Shown here piece by piece: positions 1 through 7,659 of a DNA stretch of 64,000 nt; the stretch's first letter is position 1; every line of letters begins with the position of its first letter. The notes beneath the pieces are model-generated. The model was not told the origin of the DNA. It worked only from the letters and a program-made list of their open reading frames with translations, and searched no databases. Source of the stretch: Desulfurispirillum indicum S5. GTDB taxonomy: Bacteria > Chrysiogenota > Chrysiogenetes > Chrysiogenales > Chrysiogenaceae. The translations under genes were made by a program, and so were the position numbers. The stretch lies in the NCBI RefSeq assembly GCF_000177635.2, contig NC_014836.1, forward strand, positions 415,501-479,500, in the 5' to 3' direction.

Positions 1-61
1 GGGAAATGGCGACGGGGGCAAGGCAGGGTTTTTGACCTGAAACTCCAGCATCCCGGGAAAG

Positions 62-77
62 TGGCAAGGATCATGCA
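62..77 (+). promoter_or_regulatory. Candidate sigma54 (-24/-12) promoter
   Basis: TGGCAAGGATCATGCA matches the sigma54 consensus TGGCACGnnnnTTGCA with the GG and GC elements at exact spacing and two mismatches. It lies 36 bases upstream of the ATG at 114. A TATACT hexamer overlaps at 81-86, but I see no matching -35, so sigma54 is the better reading. Confidence 0.45.
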
Positions 78-113
78 GGGTATACTGGCAAACACCAACA
101 TCAGGAGGTTCCC

Positions 114-737
114 ATGAACATCACCTCGTCCCTGGCATCCATACTCAACAGCAGTCCGCGAGCCCACGATGCTCTTGTGCGTAAGGGTCAGGGCCCCACG
201 AAGAGTAACGAAGTCGACCTCCAGAAGATTGCAGAAAAGACTGCCAAGGCAGCAGAAAATATTTCTGTATCAAGTCTTGCCGATAAACTCCACACACTCA
301 CCCACGAAAAAGTCATGGCGCTGCTGGATCCCGATGCCAAGCAGGCCCTGAACAGCGAGAGCGATGCCTTCACTTCCCTGCTGAACTTTCCTCCGGCCAG
401 CGCCTCTGACGAACTCCTGCAGGCGTGGGGAGCGGCGACGGAAGGCTTTGAGGACAGCATCATCTCTTCCCTGCAGATTGACTTTTCCATTGAGCAGGTT
501 CTGGCCAACGTCAAACGTCAGGTGGGCATGATCATCGGTGAGCATAATCCCGGTGAAAAAGAGTTCCGCGACATCTTCAGCGAAGAGAACTTCTCCTATC
601 AGCAGGTTACAGAGCGAGTGATGATTCGCCTGGAAATTGCCAGTGAGTTCGGCAGCATCCGCATGGAAGAATTCTCCGAGAAAAAGGTCATGATCCAGAA
701 TTTTCAGCAGCAGCTTGATTCCATGGGAATTGAATAA
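114..737 (+). CDS. Hypothetical protein, 207 aa
   Basis: I do not recognise this protein. It is a soluble, mostly helical-looking polypeptide with no signal peptide, membrane segment or cysteine cluster. The first 60 residues are polar and low in complexity, and the C-terminal half is charged (about residues 130-207). The start is set by a strong AGGAGG six bases before the ATG. It is monocistronic: a hairpin terminator follows within 25 bases, and leuC has its own promoter. The sigma54-like promoter upstream hints at co-regulation with motility, nitrogen or stress genes, but that is inference only. Confidence 0.75.
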   Translation: MNITSSLASILNSSPRAHDALVRKGQGPTKSNEVDLQKIAEKTAKAAENISVSSLADKLHTLTHEKVMALLDPDAKQALNSESDAFTSLLNFPPASASDELLQAWGAATEGFEDSIISSLQIDFSIEQVLANVKRQVGMIIGEHNPGEKEFRDIFSEENFSYQQVTERVMIRLEIASEFGSIRMEEFSEKKVMIQNFQQQLDSMGIE

Positions 738-758
738 GCGAAGATGAGAGAAGTTCTG

Positions 759-792
759 AAAGCGCAGCGTCCTGTTGGCCTGCGCTTTTTTT
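759..792 (+). terminator. Rho-independent terminator of the 207 aa gene
   Basis: AAAGCGCAG (759-767) pairs with CTGCGCTTT (780-788) across a 12-base loop, followed by a T run to 792. It sits 22 bases after the stop codon. Confidence 0.85.
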
Positions 793-876
793 CGTGAAAG
801 AAACTCCCCTTGGGTGCCGGGGTGAAGTCACGCAAACCAGGGGTGTTGCAGGAAAACCTGCTGTTCAAGCCCCTTC

Positions 877-905
877 TTGACTTGGTTCAGGGTGCGCAGT
901 AAGAT
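877..905 (+). promoter_or_regulatory. Sigma70 promoter of leuCD
   Basis: TTGACT (877-882) and TAAGAT (900-905) are separated by 17 bases. Transcription would start near 912, about 20 bases before the leuC ATG at 934. This leaves no room for a transcription attenuator and argues against any leuC start upstream of 934. Confidence 0.65.
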
Positions 906-933
906 ACGTCAAAATCAGACTCAGGAGACGTAC

Positions 934-2217
934 ATGGGTAAAACCGTAGCGCAAAAAATCTTTGACGCACATCTGCGCGATGAACCGTTCCCCGGCACCA
1001 AGGTGCTCAGCCTTGATATGGTATTCTGCCATGAAATCACTACTCCCATCGCCATAGACGACCTGGTACGCCTTGGCAAGGATCGTGTCTTCGACCCCAA
1101 CAAGATCAAAGCGGTCATCGATCACGTCACCCCCGCCAAAGACTCCAAAACCGCCCAGCAGGGCAAGGTTCTGCGCGACTGGGCCCGCCGCCACAGTATC
1201 AAGGACTTCTTCGACATCGGGCGCAACGGCGTCTGCCATGCCATCTTCCCCGAGAAGGGCTTTGTGCGCCCCGGCTATACCATCATCATGGGCGACTCCC
1301 ACACCTGCACCCACGGAGCCTTCGGCGCCTTTGCCGCCGGTGTCGGCACCACCGACCTGGAAGTGGGCATCCTCAAGGGCGTGTGCGCCTTCCGTCAGCC
1401 CAAAACCCTGCGCATTAACGTCAACGGTACGCTGCCCAAGGGCGTCTACGCCAAAGACGTGATTCTGCATATCATCGGCACCATCAGCGTCAACGGCGCC
1501 ACCGACATGGTCATTGAATTCGGTGGCAACGTGGTGGAAAACCTCTCCATGGAATCGCGCATGACCCTGTGCAACATGGCCATCGAAGCCGGTGGCACCA
1601 GTGGCATCTGCGCCCCCGACATGACCACCGTGGAATACCTGTGGCCCTTCATCAAGGACGACTACCCCTCCAAAGAAGCGGCCCTGGAAGATTACAAGCA
1701 GTGGCAGCCCGACGCCGATGCCGAGTATGAGCGGGTACTGGAAATTGACGCCAGCAGCCTGGAACCCATGTGCACCTACGGCTACAAACCCGACTGCGTC
1801 AAGCCCGTCAGCCAGATGACCGACAGTAAAATAGATCAGGTGTACATCGGCTCCTGCACCAACGGACGCATTGAAGACCTGCGCGAAGCCGCAGCCGTCC
1901 TCAAGGGCAAAACCATCGCCGACAGCGTGCGCGGCATCCTCTCCCCCGCCACCCCCGACATCTTCAAGCAGGCCAACCATGAGGGTCTTATCGACATCTT
2001 CCTGGAAGCCGGATTCTGCGTCACCAACCCCACCTGCGGCGCCTGCCTGGGTATGAGTAACGGTGTCCTGGCCGAAGGTGAAGCCTGCGCTTCCACCACC
2101 AACCGCAACTTCAACGGACGCATGGGCAAAGGCGGCATGGTCCACCTGATGAGCCCCGCAGCCGCAGCCGCTGCCGCCATTACCGGACATATCACCGACC
2201 CCCGCAAATACCTGTAA
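934..2217 (+). CDS. leuC: 3-isopropylmalate dehydratase large subunit
   Basis: This is the 427 aa catalytic large subunit of isopropylmalate isomerase, which converts 2-isopropylmalate to 3-isopropylmalate in leucine synthesis with LeuD. The [4Fe-4S] ligands are visible as Cys308 (in GSCTNGR) and Cys368/Cys371 (in TCGACLG). The aconitase-family motif GDSHTCTHGAFGAF occurs near residue 125. The length is that of the short (archaeal-type) LeuC/HacA branch rather than the roughly 465 aa enterobacterial form. The ATG at 934 has AGGAG at 923-927; the frame is open upstream but overlaps the promoter. leuD follows after 11 bases. leuA and leuB are not in the window. Confidence 0.95.
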   Translation: MGKTVAQKIFDAHLRDEPFPGTKVLSLDMVFCHEITTPIAIDDLVRLGKDRVFDPNKIKAVIDHVTPAKDSKTAQQGKVLRDWARRHSIKDFFDIGRNGVCHAIFPEKGFVRPGYTIIMGDSHTCTHGAFGAFAAGVGTTDLEVGILKGVCAFRQPKTLRINVNGTLPKGVYAKDVILHIIGTISVNGATDMVIEFGGNVVENLSMESRMTLCNMAIEAGGTSGICAPDMTTVEYLWPFIKDDYPSKEAALEDYKQWQPDADAEYERVLEIDASSLEPMCTYGYKPDCVKPVSQMTDSKIDQVYIGSCTNGRIEDLREAAAVLKGKTIADSVRGILSPATPDIFKQANHEGLIDIFLEAGFCVTNPTCGACLGMSNGVLAEGEACASTTNRNFNGRMGKGGMVHLMSPAAAAAAAITGHITDPRKYL

Positions 2218-2228
2218 GGAGCGCATAC

Positions 2229-2759
2229 ATGAAGACATTCGGCGGCCCCGCCCTCTTCCTCGACCGCAATGACATCAATACCGACGAAATCATTCCCGCC
2301 AAATACCTGACCGAACTGACCAAGGAAGCGCTCAAGCCCTACCTGCTGGAAGACCTGAAACTGGAAGGCTTTGACCCCAAAGGCTCCACCCTGGCCAATG
2401 CCCGCGTTGTCGTCAGCCGGGAAAACTTCGGCTGTGGCTCCAGCCGCGAACACGCCCCCTGGGCCTTTGAAGTCAACGACATCACCATGGTCATCGCCCA
2501 GAGCTACGCCCGCATCTTCCGCCAGAATATGTTCAACGGCGGCATGATGGCCATTGAACTCTCCGCTGGCGATATAGACACCCTCTTCAAGGAGTTTGCC
2601 GGTGCCGGGGACGTGGAAATCACCACCGACCTGGACAAGAAGGAGCTGTACGTCAAAGGCGGCGGCAAGAGCAAAACCTTCAGCTACACCATCAACGAAT
2701 TTGACGAAGCCCTGGTGCGCGCCGGTGGCTGGGTTGCCTTCGCCGATCAGAAATACTGA
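2229..2759 (+). CDS. leuD: 3-isopropylmalate dehydratase small subunit
   Basis: This 176 aa swivel-domain subunit completes the LeuCD isomerase. Family signatures include DRNDINTDEIIPAKYL near the N-terminus and the substrate-loop motif NFGCGSSREHAPWA near residue 65. Size fits the short LeuD form paired with the short LeuC. An AAGGAG ribosome site overlaps the leuC stop codon, so the genes are probably translationally coupled. A copy of the dispersed palindromic repeat begins at the base right after the TGA. Confidence 0.94.
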   Translation: MKTFGGPALFLDRNDINTDEIIPAKYLTELTKEALKPYLLEDLKLEGFDPKGSTLANARVVVSRENFGCGSSREHAPWAFEVNDITMVIAQSYARIFRQNMFNGGMMAIELSAGDIDTLFKEFAGAGDVEITTDLDKKELYVKGGGKSKTFSYTINEFDEALVRAGGWVAFADQKY

Positions 2760-2912
2760 CAGGCTGCTGAAAAAAACCCATCTGCGGCGTTGCCCGCTGT
2801 CGTAAGTCGCTGCAACGTACAGGGAGTACGTTTCACTCCCTGCTTTGCGGGCGCCTTGTACCTGTGGGTTCCTCAATTGCCTGCGTGTTTTTGGGGTACT
2901 TCAGCAAACTGC
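2760..2912 (+). repeat. Dispersed palindromic repeat, copy 1
   Basis: This is the first of at least eight copies in the window. The element opens with CAGGCTGCTGAAAAA, has a central CGTAC-GGGGA-GTACG type core (here CGTACAGGGAGTACG), and closes with a divergent inverted copy of the left end. It starts directly after the leuD stop. The tail to 2912 (ending TTCAGCAAACTG) is shared with copies at 12971 and 25249. Confidence 0.85.
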
Positions 2913-2932
2913 TAACGGTTTTTCGTATTTGC

Positions 2933-2969
2933 ACAAAGCCCCGCTGCCATCATGGCAGCGGGGCTTTGT
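2933..2969. terminator. Long perfect hairpin after leuCD
   Basis: ACAAAGCCCCGCTGCCA (2933-2949) and its exact reverse complement (2953-2969) form a 17-bp stem with a 3-base loop. There is no clear T run, so it may be a terminator or an mRNA 3-prime stabiliser. I see no gene in the remaining 2970-3229. Confidence 0.55.
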
Positions 2970-3229
2970 ACGTCTGTTCGCTTTGCTCACTCGGGACGCG
3001 GGGAGCGCAGAGAAATACAATGGGAATTGATATGGCAGCCCATCTTCTCCGCGAGAGGAAATTGTCTTTCTTGTATTCGAAAACCCTGAATGATTCCCAC
3101 AAATCAACAGCGGTAGGCCGTAACGTCTTGCTGGTAAAGCTTGTTGCCCGTCAAGTGCATGCGACACGCCTTGTCGCTATTCCCTGGTAAGCTCTCCACA
3201 TGCCTTGAGAAACATCAAAGGAGAGCAGT

Positions 3230-3772
3230 ATGAGAGGGAAATTTCAAGCAACCATCATTGTCGTATTTGTGGGGATTCTGGCGCTCTTGATGAGTGGCTG
3301 TGGGCAGGATGACGTGGAAACAACCGTCCGCAAGGGCACCCTGCAGCTTGACCCGTCAGTCACCGTGGAAGATGCCCTGCAGGGCTACCAGTATTTCCGG
3401 CGGAGCTCATGGAAAACATTCACCGACCCCCAGGGACGGCAGATTGTGGAGTTTAGTGGCCCAATACACTACGACGCATTCCAGGGAACGCGGTGGATGG
3501 GAATGGAAATCACGGCTGAACAGCTGGCTGTAGCCAAAAAGTACTTCCAGGATACCCACATGGACTATGTGGCGCAATTCGCCGTGTCCAAGGACGGCAA
3601 AACCTTCAACCTGCATTTCAGCGGCCTGCAGCTCAGTGGACCCCATCGTGAAACCGGCCAGCCCATTCAGCAACACCTGCCTGATGACGACTACAGTATG
3701 ATCAGAAGTGTGTACAGCAACCAGCCCCTGGAAACCGTCTGGGCCTTTCTGTATTCGGCTGCGACGGAGTAA
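3230..3772 (+). CDS. Lipoprotein of unknown function, copy A
   Basis: This 180 aa protein has a lipoprotein signal peptide: MRGK, a hydrophobic run, then lipobox LMSGC with Cys24 as the predicted acylated residue. The mature part is acidic and I do not recognise a family. A second gene at 7043-7585 is nearly identical: 11 base differences by eye and only three residue changes. The similarity also covers the ribosome-binding region (AACATCAAAGGAGAGCAGT) and stops at the end of the gene. This indicates a recent duplication of one expression unit. Confidence 0.8.
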   Translation: MRGKFQATIIVVFVGILALLMSGCGQDDVETTVRKGTLQLDPSVTVEDALQGYQYFRRSSWKTFTDPQGRQIVEFSGPIHYDAFQGTRWMGMEITAEQLAVAKKYFQDTHMDYVAQFAVSKDGKTFNLHFSGLQLSGPHRETGQPIQQHLPDDDYSMIRSVYSNQPLETVWAFLYSAATE

Positions 3773-3780
3773 GAAGGTAT

Positions 3781-3810
3781 GGCCTACCCTCGCAAGTATG
3801 AGGGTAGGCC
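3781..3810. terminator. Hairpin between convergent genes
   Basis: GGCCTACCCTC (3781-3791) pairs with GAGGGTAGGCC (3800-3810) over an 8-base loop. It lies between the convergent 3230-3772 and 3822-4037 genes. No long T run is present, so termination activity is inferred from position. Confidence 0.5.
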
Positions 3811-3821
3811 CGCAGGCATTA

Positions 3822-4037
3822 TTATGTGCCAAGTACCCTGTTAATGGCATCGCACACATGTCCACGAAGAAAGTCCAAATCTACTTCCTGTAAAGGGAGT
3901 TTGATCGCAGCATACTTGATATTTTCATTATACACCCACGGATCGAAATCAGGCTTCGCATACATGCCAACCTCAAAATTACCATCGTGATACACTCCGA
4001 CGAAAACAGTTACTACCTGGTTATTATTGTGTTGCAT
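3822..4037 (-). CDS. Hypothetical protein, possibly 5-prime truncated
   Basis: This small protein (71 aa from the only ATG) is not recognised. It looks genuinely coding, with a motif-like centre VGVYHDGNFEVGMYAKPDFD and an acidic C-terminal half. The frame stays open and protein-like for another 31 codons upstream (to 4130, reading NPWHEDVGFPIVFLLSDW...DGLYAC) but has no ATG, GTG or TTG there. It then hits a stop at 4131-4133. The real N-terminus may therefore have been lost or frameshifted. No convincing ribosome site precedes 4037. Confidence 0.5.
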   Translation of the reverse strand: MQHNNNQVVTVFVGVYHDGNFEVGMYAKPDFDPWVYNENIKYAAIKLPLQEVDLDFLRGHVCDAINRVLGT

Positions 4038-4293
4038 GCAAGCATATAGTCCGTCACGCCAGTCGCTAAGGAGAAAAACAATGGGGAAACCTACATCTTC
4101 ATGCCATGGATTGTCATTTTCGCGTAATGCTTACTGTGTTACCATGCAAGCTGAACCTGGCATAAGGCTTGGAATGGTACGGTTTTGCAGAGTGCATATT
4201 TGTCGGATAAACTTGGACAAATGCACGTCTATGTAAAAAATTATCGTTTCTACAAGGGTTGCAGCCAGAGTTTCATGATGGGAGATAAAAATC

Positions 4294-4764
4294 ATGAAGA
4301 CGAGCGATAAAATACTACTTGGCATTTATCAGCACTCTCCTCGACTGAACGAAGACATTACGTTTAATTCGGGGGAGCTTGCCTGGGTGATCCACCACGG
4401 AATTGATGGGTGGCGAATCGAAAATGGGTGGAAAAAGATTGACTATCCAGTCACGAAGACACAAGGAGAGAATTCGTATTTAAATCAACAGCTTCACGAT
4501 AGAGCATTGGTAGATAAAGAATTAACAATATTACAGGCATGTGGTTGCCTTGAATTTAGCCGCCCTTCTGGGTTTAGCATGCATTTTAAGGTTCAGCTTC
4601 AACCTGTCGGTCTTTTACGGGCGGAGCGTTTATCCTCCATGCGGGGCAGAATTGAGCTGTGGTACAGCGAGCACAAAGACGGGATATTTGGTTTAGTTGT
4701 AACAATCGCTGTGGCCGCGTTAACTGCTTGGCTTACTGCCAAGTTCACAGGTAGCAATGGCTAA
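4294..4764 (+). CDS. Hypothetical cassette-like membrane-anchored protein
   Basis: This 156 aa protein is of unknown function. The N-terminal 110 residues are soluble and polar. Residues of about 130-150 form one hydrophobic helix (FGLVVTIAVAALTAWLTA), giving a C-terminal membrane anchor. GGGAGA precedes the ATG. Its stop codon lies inside a candidate integron attC site, as is typical of gene cassettes. Base composition is more AT-rich than leuCD. I infer acquisition as a mobile cassette. Confidence 0.65.
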   Translation: MKTSDKILLGIYQHSPRLNEDITFNSGELAWVIHHGIDGWRIENGWKKIDYPVTKTQGENSYLNQQLHDRALVDKELTILQACGCLEFSRPSGFSMHFKVQLQPVGLLRAERLSSMRGRIELWYSEHKDGIFGLVVTIAVAALTAWLTAKFTGSNG

Positions 4765-4821
4765 CGGATAAGGTTAAATTGTGCTCGCGAAGCGAACCAC
4801 GATCTGAACCGTTTGTTGGAC
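4759..4821 (+). other. Candidate integron attC (59-base-element-like) site
   Basis: The 63-bp segment opens with GGCTAAC (near RYYYAAC; the TAA is the stop of the preceding gene) and closes with GTTGGAC (a perfect GTTRRRY). Between them, GGATAAGGTT faces GAACCGTTT, and AATTGTG faces CACGAT around a loop of about 14 bases (CTCGCGAAGCGAAC). Imperfect pairing with unpaired bases is the attC hallmark. The remaining gap (4822-4970) holds nothing else I can name. Confidence 0.5.
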
Positions 4822-4970
4822 GGGCCCGGTTATAGAAAATAGCTTTTTGATCCCAGGGTTGCCCCATTGGGTATTCGAACCATCAAAATGAGGTGTGCCT
4901 TTGACGCGCCAGCTTCGTGATGGCAAAGGCAAGTCTGCCTCCCCCATTCGCGTTTATTCCCGTTCATTTA

Positions 4971-5120
4971 CAGGCTGCTGAAAAACCCTCATCTGCGGCG
5001 TTGCTCGCCTTCGCGCGTCACTGCAACGTACGGGGAGTACGCTTCATTCCGCGCTCCGCGAGCGCCTTGCACCTGAGCATTTTTCAATTGCCTGTTTATT
5101 TTGAAGTGTTTTTGCAAGCT
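4971..5120 (+). repeat. Dispersed palindromic repeat, copy 2
   Basis: Full-length copy: CAGGCTGCTGAAAAA at 4971, central CGTACGGGGAGTACG near 5030, right arm TTTTTCAATTGCCTG ending near 5094, then a diverged tail. It lies between the attC-like site and the hipA remnant. Confidence 0.85.
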
Positions 5121-5214
5121 CTTAACTGCCTTTCTTTGCGCCTTTGTGGGCTTTGTGTGAAAATCTCTTCGTTAGTGACAAGTTGGGTTACGATGAACCG
5201 GTCATTTGTGATTC

Positions 5215-6446
5215 CTATAAAGCGCATTGGCGTTGGATAGCAGCCTCTATCGAGGCTGCTGAGTGCTCACTCACACCAGCCTGTTCGGCAAACTCGCTGA
5301 AGCGCAGAACAGTTGAGCGCACCCGCTCAAGTATTGCTGTTGCCGATTTGATTCCATGGGCTTTGCCAAGCTCCTGCAGGTGCTTTCTGCCAGGATTGCG
5401 TCCTTCGCCCATCACCATGGTGCTGTGTTCACCACCTGGCCCATAGGAGAAAGTCAGGTCGTATGCGGGAGCAAACTTCCACTGGCGGGTATCGTCAAGC
5501 AGGCAGGAAAAATTCTTGCTGTGATCATCCCGGTTGTGGCAGAGCACGTTGAAGCAGGCCAGGGCAAAGGCTTTTTGCGTCTCCTGAAAGCTACGGGTGA
5601 CAAGTGTGGTGGCCTTGAGGACATCATCATAGTCCAGGCAGGGAGTGCGGTGGTCGGCATGCAGCAATCCGGCAAAGCTGTGAACATGGATGCGCCTGCC
5701 ATCAGCGCGGTCAAATCGCCTTATACCGAAGTACATGCCACGCTCCGTCCTGAAAAGCCTTGTGGCTGGGATCTCAATGCCCGCATCCTGGGCCATAAGG
5801 CTATAGGCATACTCTATTGGCCCAATATCAGCTGGATCTGATGTGGCCCGAAATTTCACTATCCAGCTCTCTGCATCTGCAGTACCTGAGCCTGCCCTTA
5901 CGATATCTCCGTTTACCACGTCTACCATTACCTTTGGCCTGTCCCCTGCCGAGGAGCCGCTGAGCAAGAGCAGGTCTTCGAGACAAGTGCTGTCATTGCC
6001 TTGCAGGAGTTCCCAGGATTCACGACAGAGCGTATCGAGTGAAATCTCCCCAGGTGCCGTGCTGCTCACAACATGTTGCTGAGGCTGGTAACTCAGCGCG
6101 CCCATGCCATTGACCCCAATAAGTGTCAAAAGGTCCAGGGGCGTGAGGCGGCGAACGTCAATAGCATGCCTGCGCAGCTGACGATCGAGCAGGAATCGCC
6201 CCCACCCGTCAGGCAGGCTGTCATTGAAGAGCCCGAAAAGCCCGTCAAATACCTTGGGGTCGCCAAAGCGACCCCCGCTTGCAGTGGGAGTTTGAAAGGG
6301 GAGAGCTCAAGAGAGTGGCCGATAAACTCAGGGTCGTACTCAAAGGCGATGCGGCGCTGGGACAAAGCCAGTCGCCCCATACGCACCGGCGGAGAAAAGC
6401 CGTGGTGAAAAAAGACGTTGAGCAGTGTAACGGGCAAGACCTTCAT
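5215..6446 (-). pseudogene. hipA: HipA-family kinase toxin, frameshifted
   Basis: HipA toxins are Ser/Thr kinases that phosphorylate glutamyl-tRNA synthetase and are neutralised by HipB. The N-terminal part (6446 down to about 6277) reads VRMGRLALSQRRIAFEYDPEF. The rest continues in another frame with VFDGLFGLFNDSLPDGWG, then GSSAGDRPKV, the kinase motif HNRDDHSKNF and FAPAYDL. The two frames join at a run of five C on the plus strand (6272-6276); one more base would restore a protein of about 410 aa. A separate start at 6129 gives a 304 aa C-terminal piece. The ATG at 6446 overlaps the hipB stop by 4 bases. Confidence 0.85.
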
Positions 6447-6748
6447 GTGCGGGAGCCCCGCTTGGGTGTTTTGCTGGCAGCCAGCAGTTCATCAAGGGAT
6501 TGGGGTGACCGATTTTGCGAATCGCAAACAGCAGAAAAATCGTCAAGACACCCAAGCACCAGGGCCAGCTTGAGGAGGGATTCCAGGGAAATCTGCCCCG
6601 TGTGCTCAAAGCGCTTCAGGGAGCCAAGGCTCACCCCCGAGCGCTGGGCAAGCCCCTCCTGGGTCAACTTCATCTGCAGACGACGCTCCCGGAAGCGCTG
6701 CTGCAAGTCTCTTTGTATTTCCCGTGGAGTTGCTGAATATATAGCCAA
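6443..6748 (-). CDS. hipB: HipB-like Xre-family antitoxin
   Basis: This 101 aa helix-turn-helix protein reads KLTQEGLAQRSGVSLGSLKRFEHTGQISL over about residues 27-55, the typical Xre/HipB recognition fold. HipB represses its own operon and binds HipA. It precedes the frameshifted hipA with an ATGA overlap, the usual antitoxin-first order. A palindrome at 6784-6799 upstream is a plausible operator. If hipA is truly dead, hipB is an orphan repressor. Confidence 0.8.
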   Translation of the reverse strand: MAIYSATPREIQRDLQQRFRERRLQMKLTQEGLAQRSGVSLGSLKRFEHTGQISLESLLKLALVLGCLDDFSAVCDSQNRSPQSLDELLAASKTPKRGSRT

Positions 6749-6783
6749 TATAATAGCCCCTGAGTGGTATTTTCGCTATCTAC

Positions 6784-6799
6784 GGATAATATATTATCC
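6784..6799. promoter_or_regulatory. Palindromic operator candidate for hipBA
   Basis: GGATAATATATTATCC is a perfect 16-bp palindrome located 36 bases upstream of hipB. A second GGATA-type pair (TATCTACGGATA) overlaps at 6777-6788. HipB operators are built from TATCC/GGATA half-sites. The rest of 6800-7042 contains only the duplicated leader of the next gene. Confidence 0.5.
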
Positions 6800-7042
6800 A
6801 CAAAATGCAGTCAATGCAATGCAACGATTTCCCTGAGGGAGTCAGGTGGAAAGCCTGCTGTCATCAGCTCCAGATTCATCAGCAAACGTGAAGTCCGACC
6901 GTTGCCATGGCAAAGGGGTGAATCATGACGAATTCGCCGTGTATCTCCTGGAATTTCATGCTTTCCGGTTTACGCGACGCAGGTTGTCGCCTGGCTGTTG
7001 TAGCATCAATCCAGAGTTAGAAAAACATCAAAGGAGAGCAGT

Positions 7043-7585
7043 ATGAGAGGGAAATTTCAGGCAACCATCATTGTCGTATTTGTGGGGATTCTGGCGCTCT
7101 TGATGAGTGGCTGTGGGCAGGATGACGTGGAAACAACCGTCCGCAAGGGCACCCTGCAGCTTGACCCGTCAGTCACCGTGGAAGATGCCCTGCAGGGCTA
7201 CCAGTATTTCCGGCGGAGCTCATGGAAAACATTCACCGACCCCCAGGGACGGCAGATTGTGGAGTTTAGTGGCCCAATACACTACGACGCATTCCAGGGA
7301 ACGCGGTGGATGGGAATGGAAATCACGGCTGAACAGCTGGCGGTGGCCAAAAAGTACTTCCAGGATACCCGCATGGAGTATGTGGCGCAATTCGCCGTAT
7401 CCAAGGACGGCAAAACCTTCAACCTGCACTTCAGCGGCCTGCAGCTCAGTGGACCCCACCGGGAAACCGGCCAGCCCATTCAGCAACACCTGCCTGATGA
7501 CGACTACAGTATGATCAGAAGTGTGTACAGCAACCAGCCCCTGGAAACCGTCTGGGCCTTTCTGTATTCGGCTGCGTCGGAGTGA
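7043..7585 (+). CDS. Lipoprotein of unknown function, copy B
   Basis: This is the near-identical twin of the gene at 3230-3772 (180 aa, same LMSGC lipobox, Cys24). It differs by three residues: His to Arg and Asp to Glu near residue 110, and Thr to Ser near the end. The stop codon is TGA instead of TAA. Most base differences are synonymous, suggesting that selection maintains the protein after duplication. The pair forms direct repeats about 3.8 kb apart around the hip module. Confidence 0.8.
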   Translation: MRGKFQATIIVVFVGILALLMSGCGQDDVETTVRKGTLQLDPSVTVEDALQGYQYFRRSSWKTFTDPQGRQIVEFSGPIHYDAFQGTRWMGMEITAEQLAVAKKYFQDTRMEYVAQFAVSKDGKTFNLHFSGLQLSGPHRETGQPIQQHLPDDDYSMIRSVYSNQPLETVWAFLYSAASE

Positions 7586-7659
7586 CTTACTGAGTTATGC
7601 ATGGTACTATGCTGCACATAGACTGTCCGTTGTATGTTTTGCAAGGGAAGGAGATATGA

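Noticed and set aside
865-2238. Long open frame (457 aa) on the minus strand opposite leuC
   Set aside because: It is the antisense shadow of a GC-rich gene: Gly/Val/Ala/His-rich composition and no recognisable motifs, while leuC has clear catalytic motifs and a promoter.
2864-3190. 108 aa frame between leuD and the lipoprotein gene
   Set aside because: It starts inside a repeat copy, has no ribosome site, and translates the hairpin at 2933-2969 into Cys-rich sequence.
4860-4895. GGTTCGAATACC on the minus strand, like a tRNA T-arm
   Set aside because: No acceptor stem, anticodon arm or D-arm can be built around it; an isolated 12-base match is not a tRNA or a proven attachment site.
6846-7046. 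66 aa frame upstream of lipoprotein copy B
   Set aside because: No ribosome site, and it overlaps the duplicated leader of the lipoprotein gene; no protein-like character.
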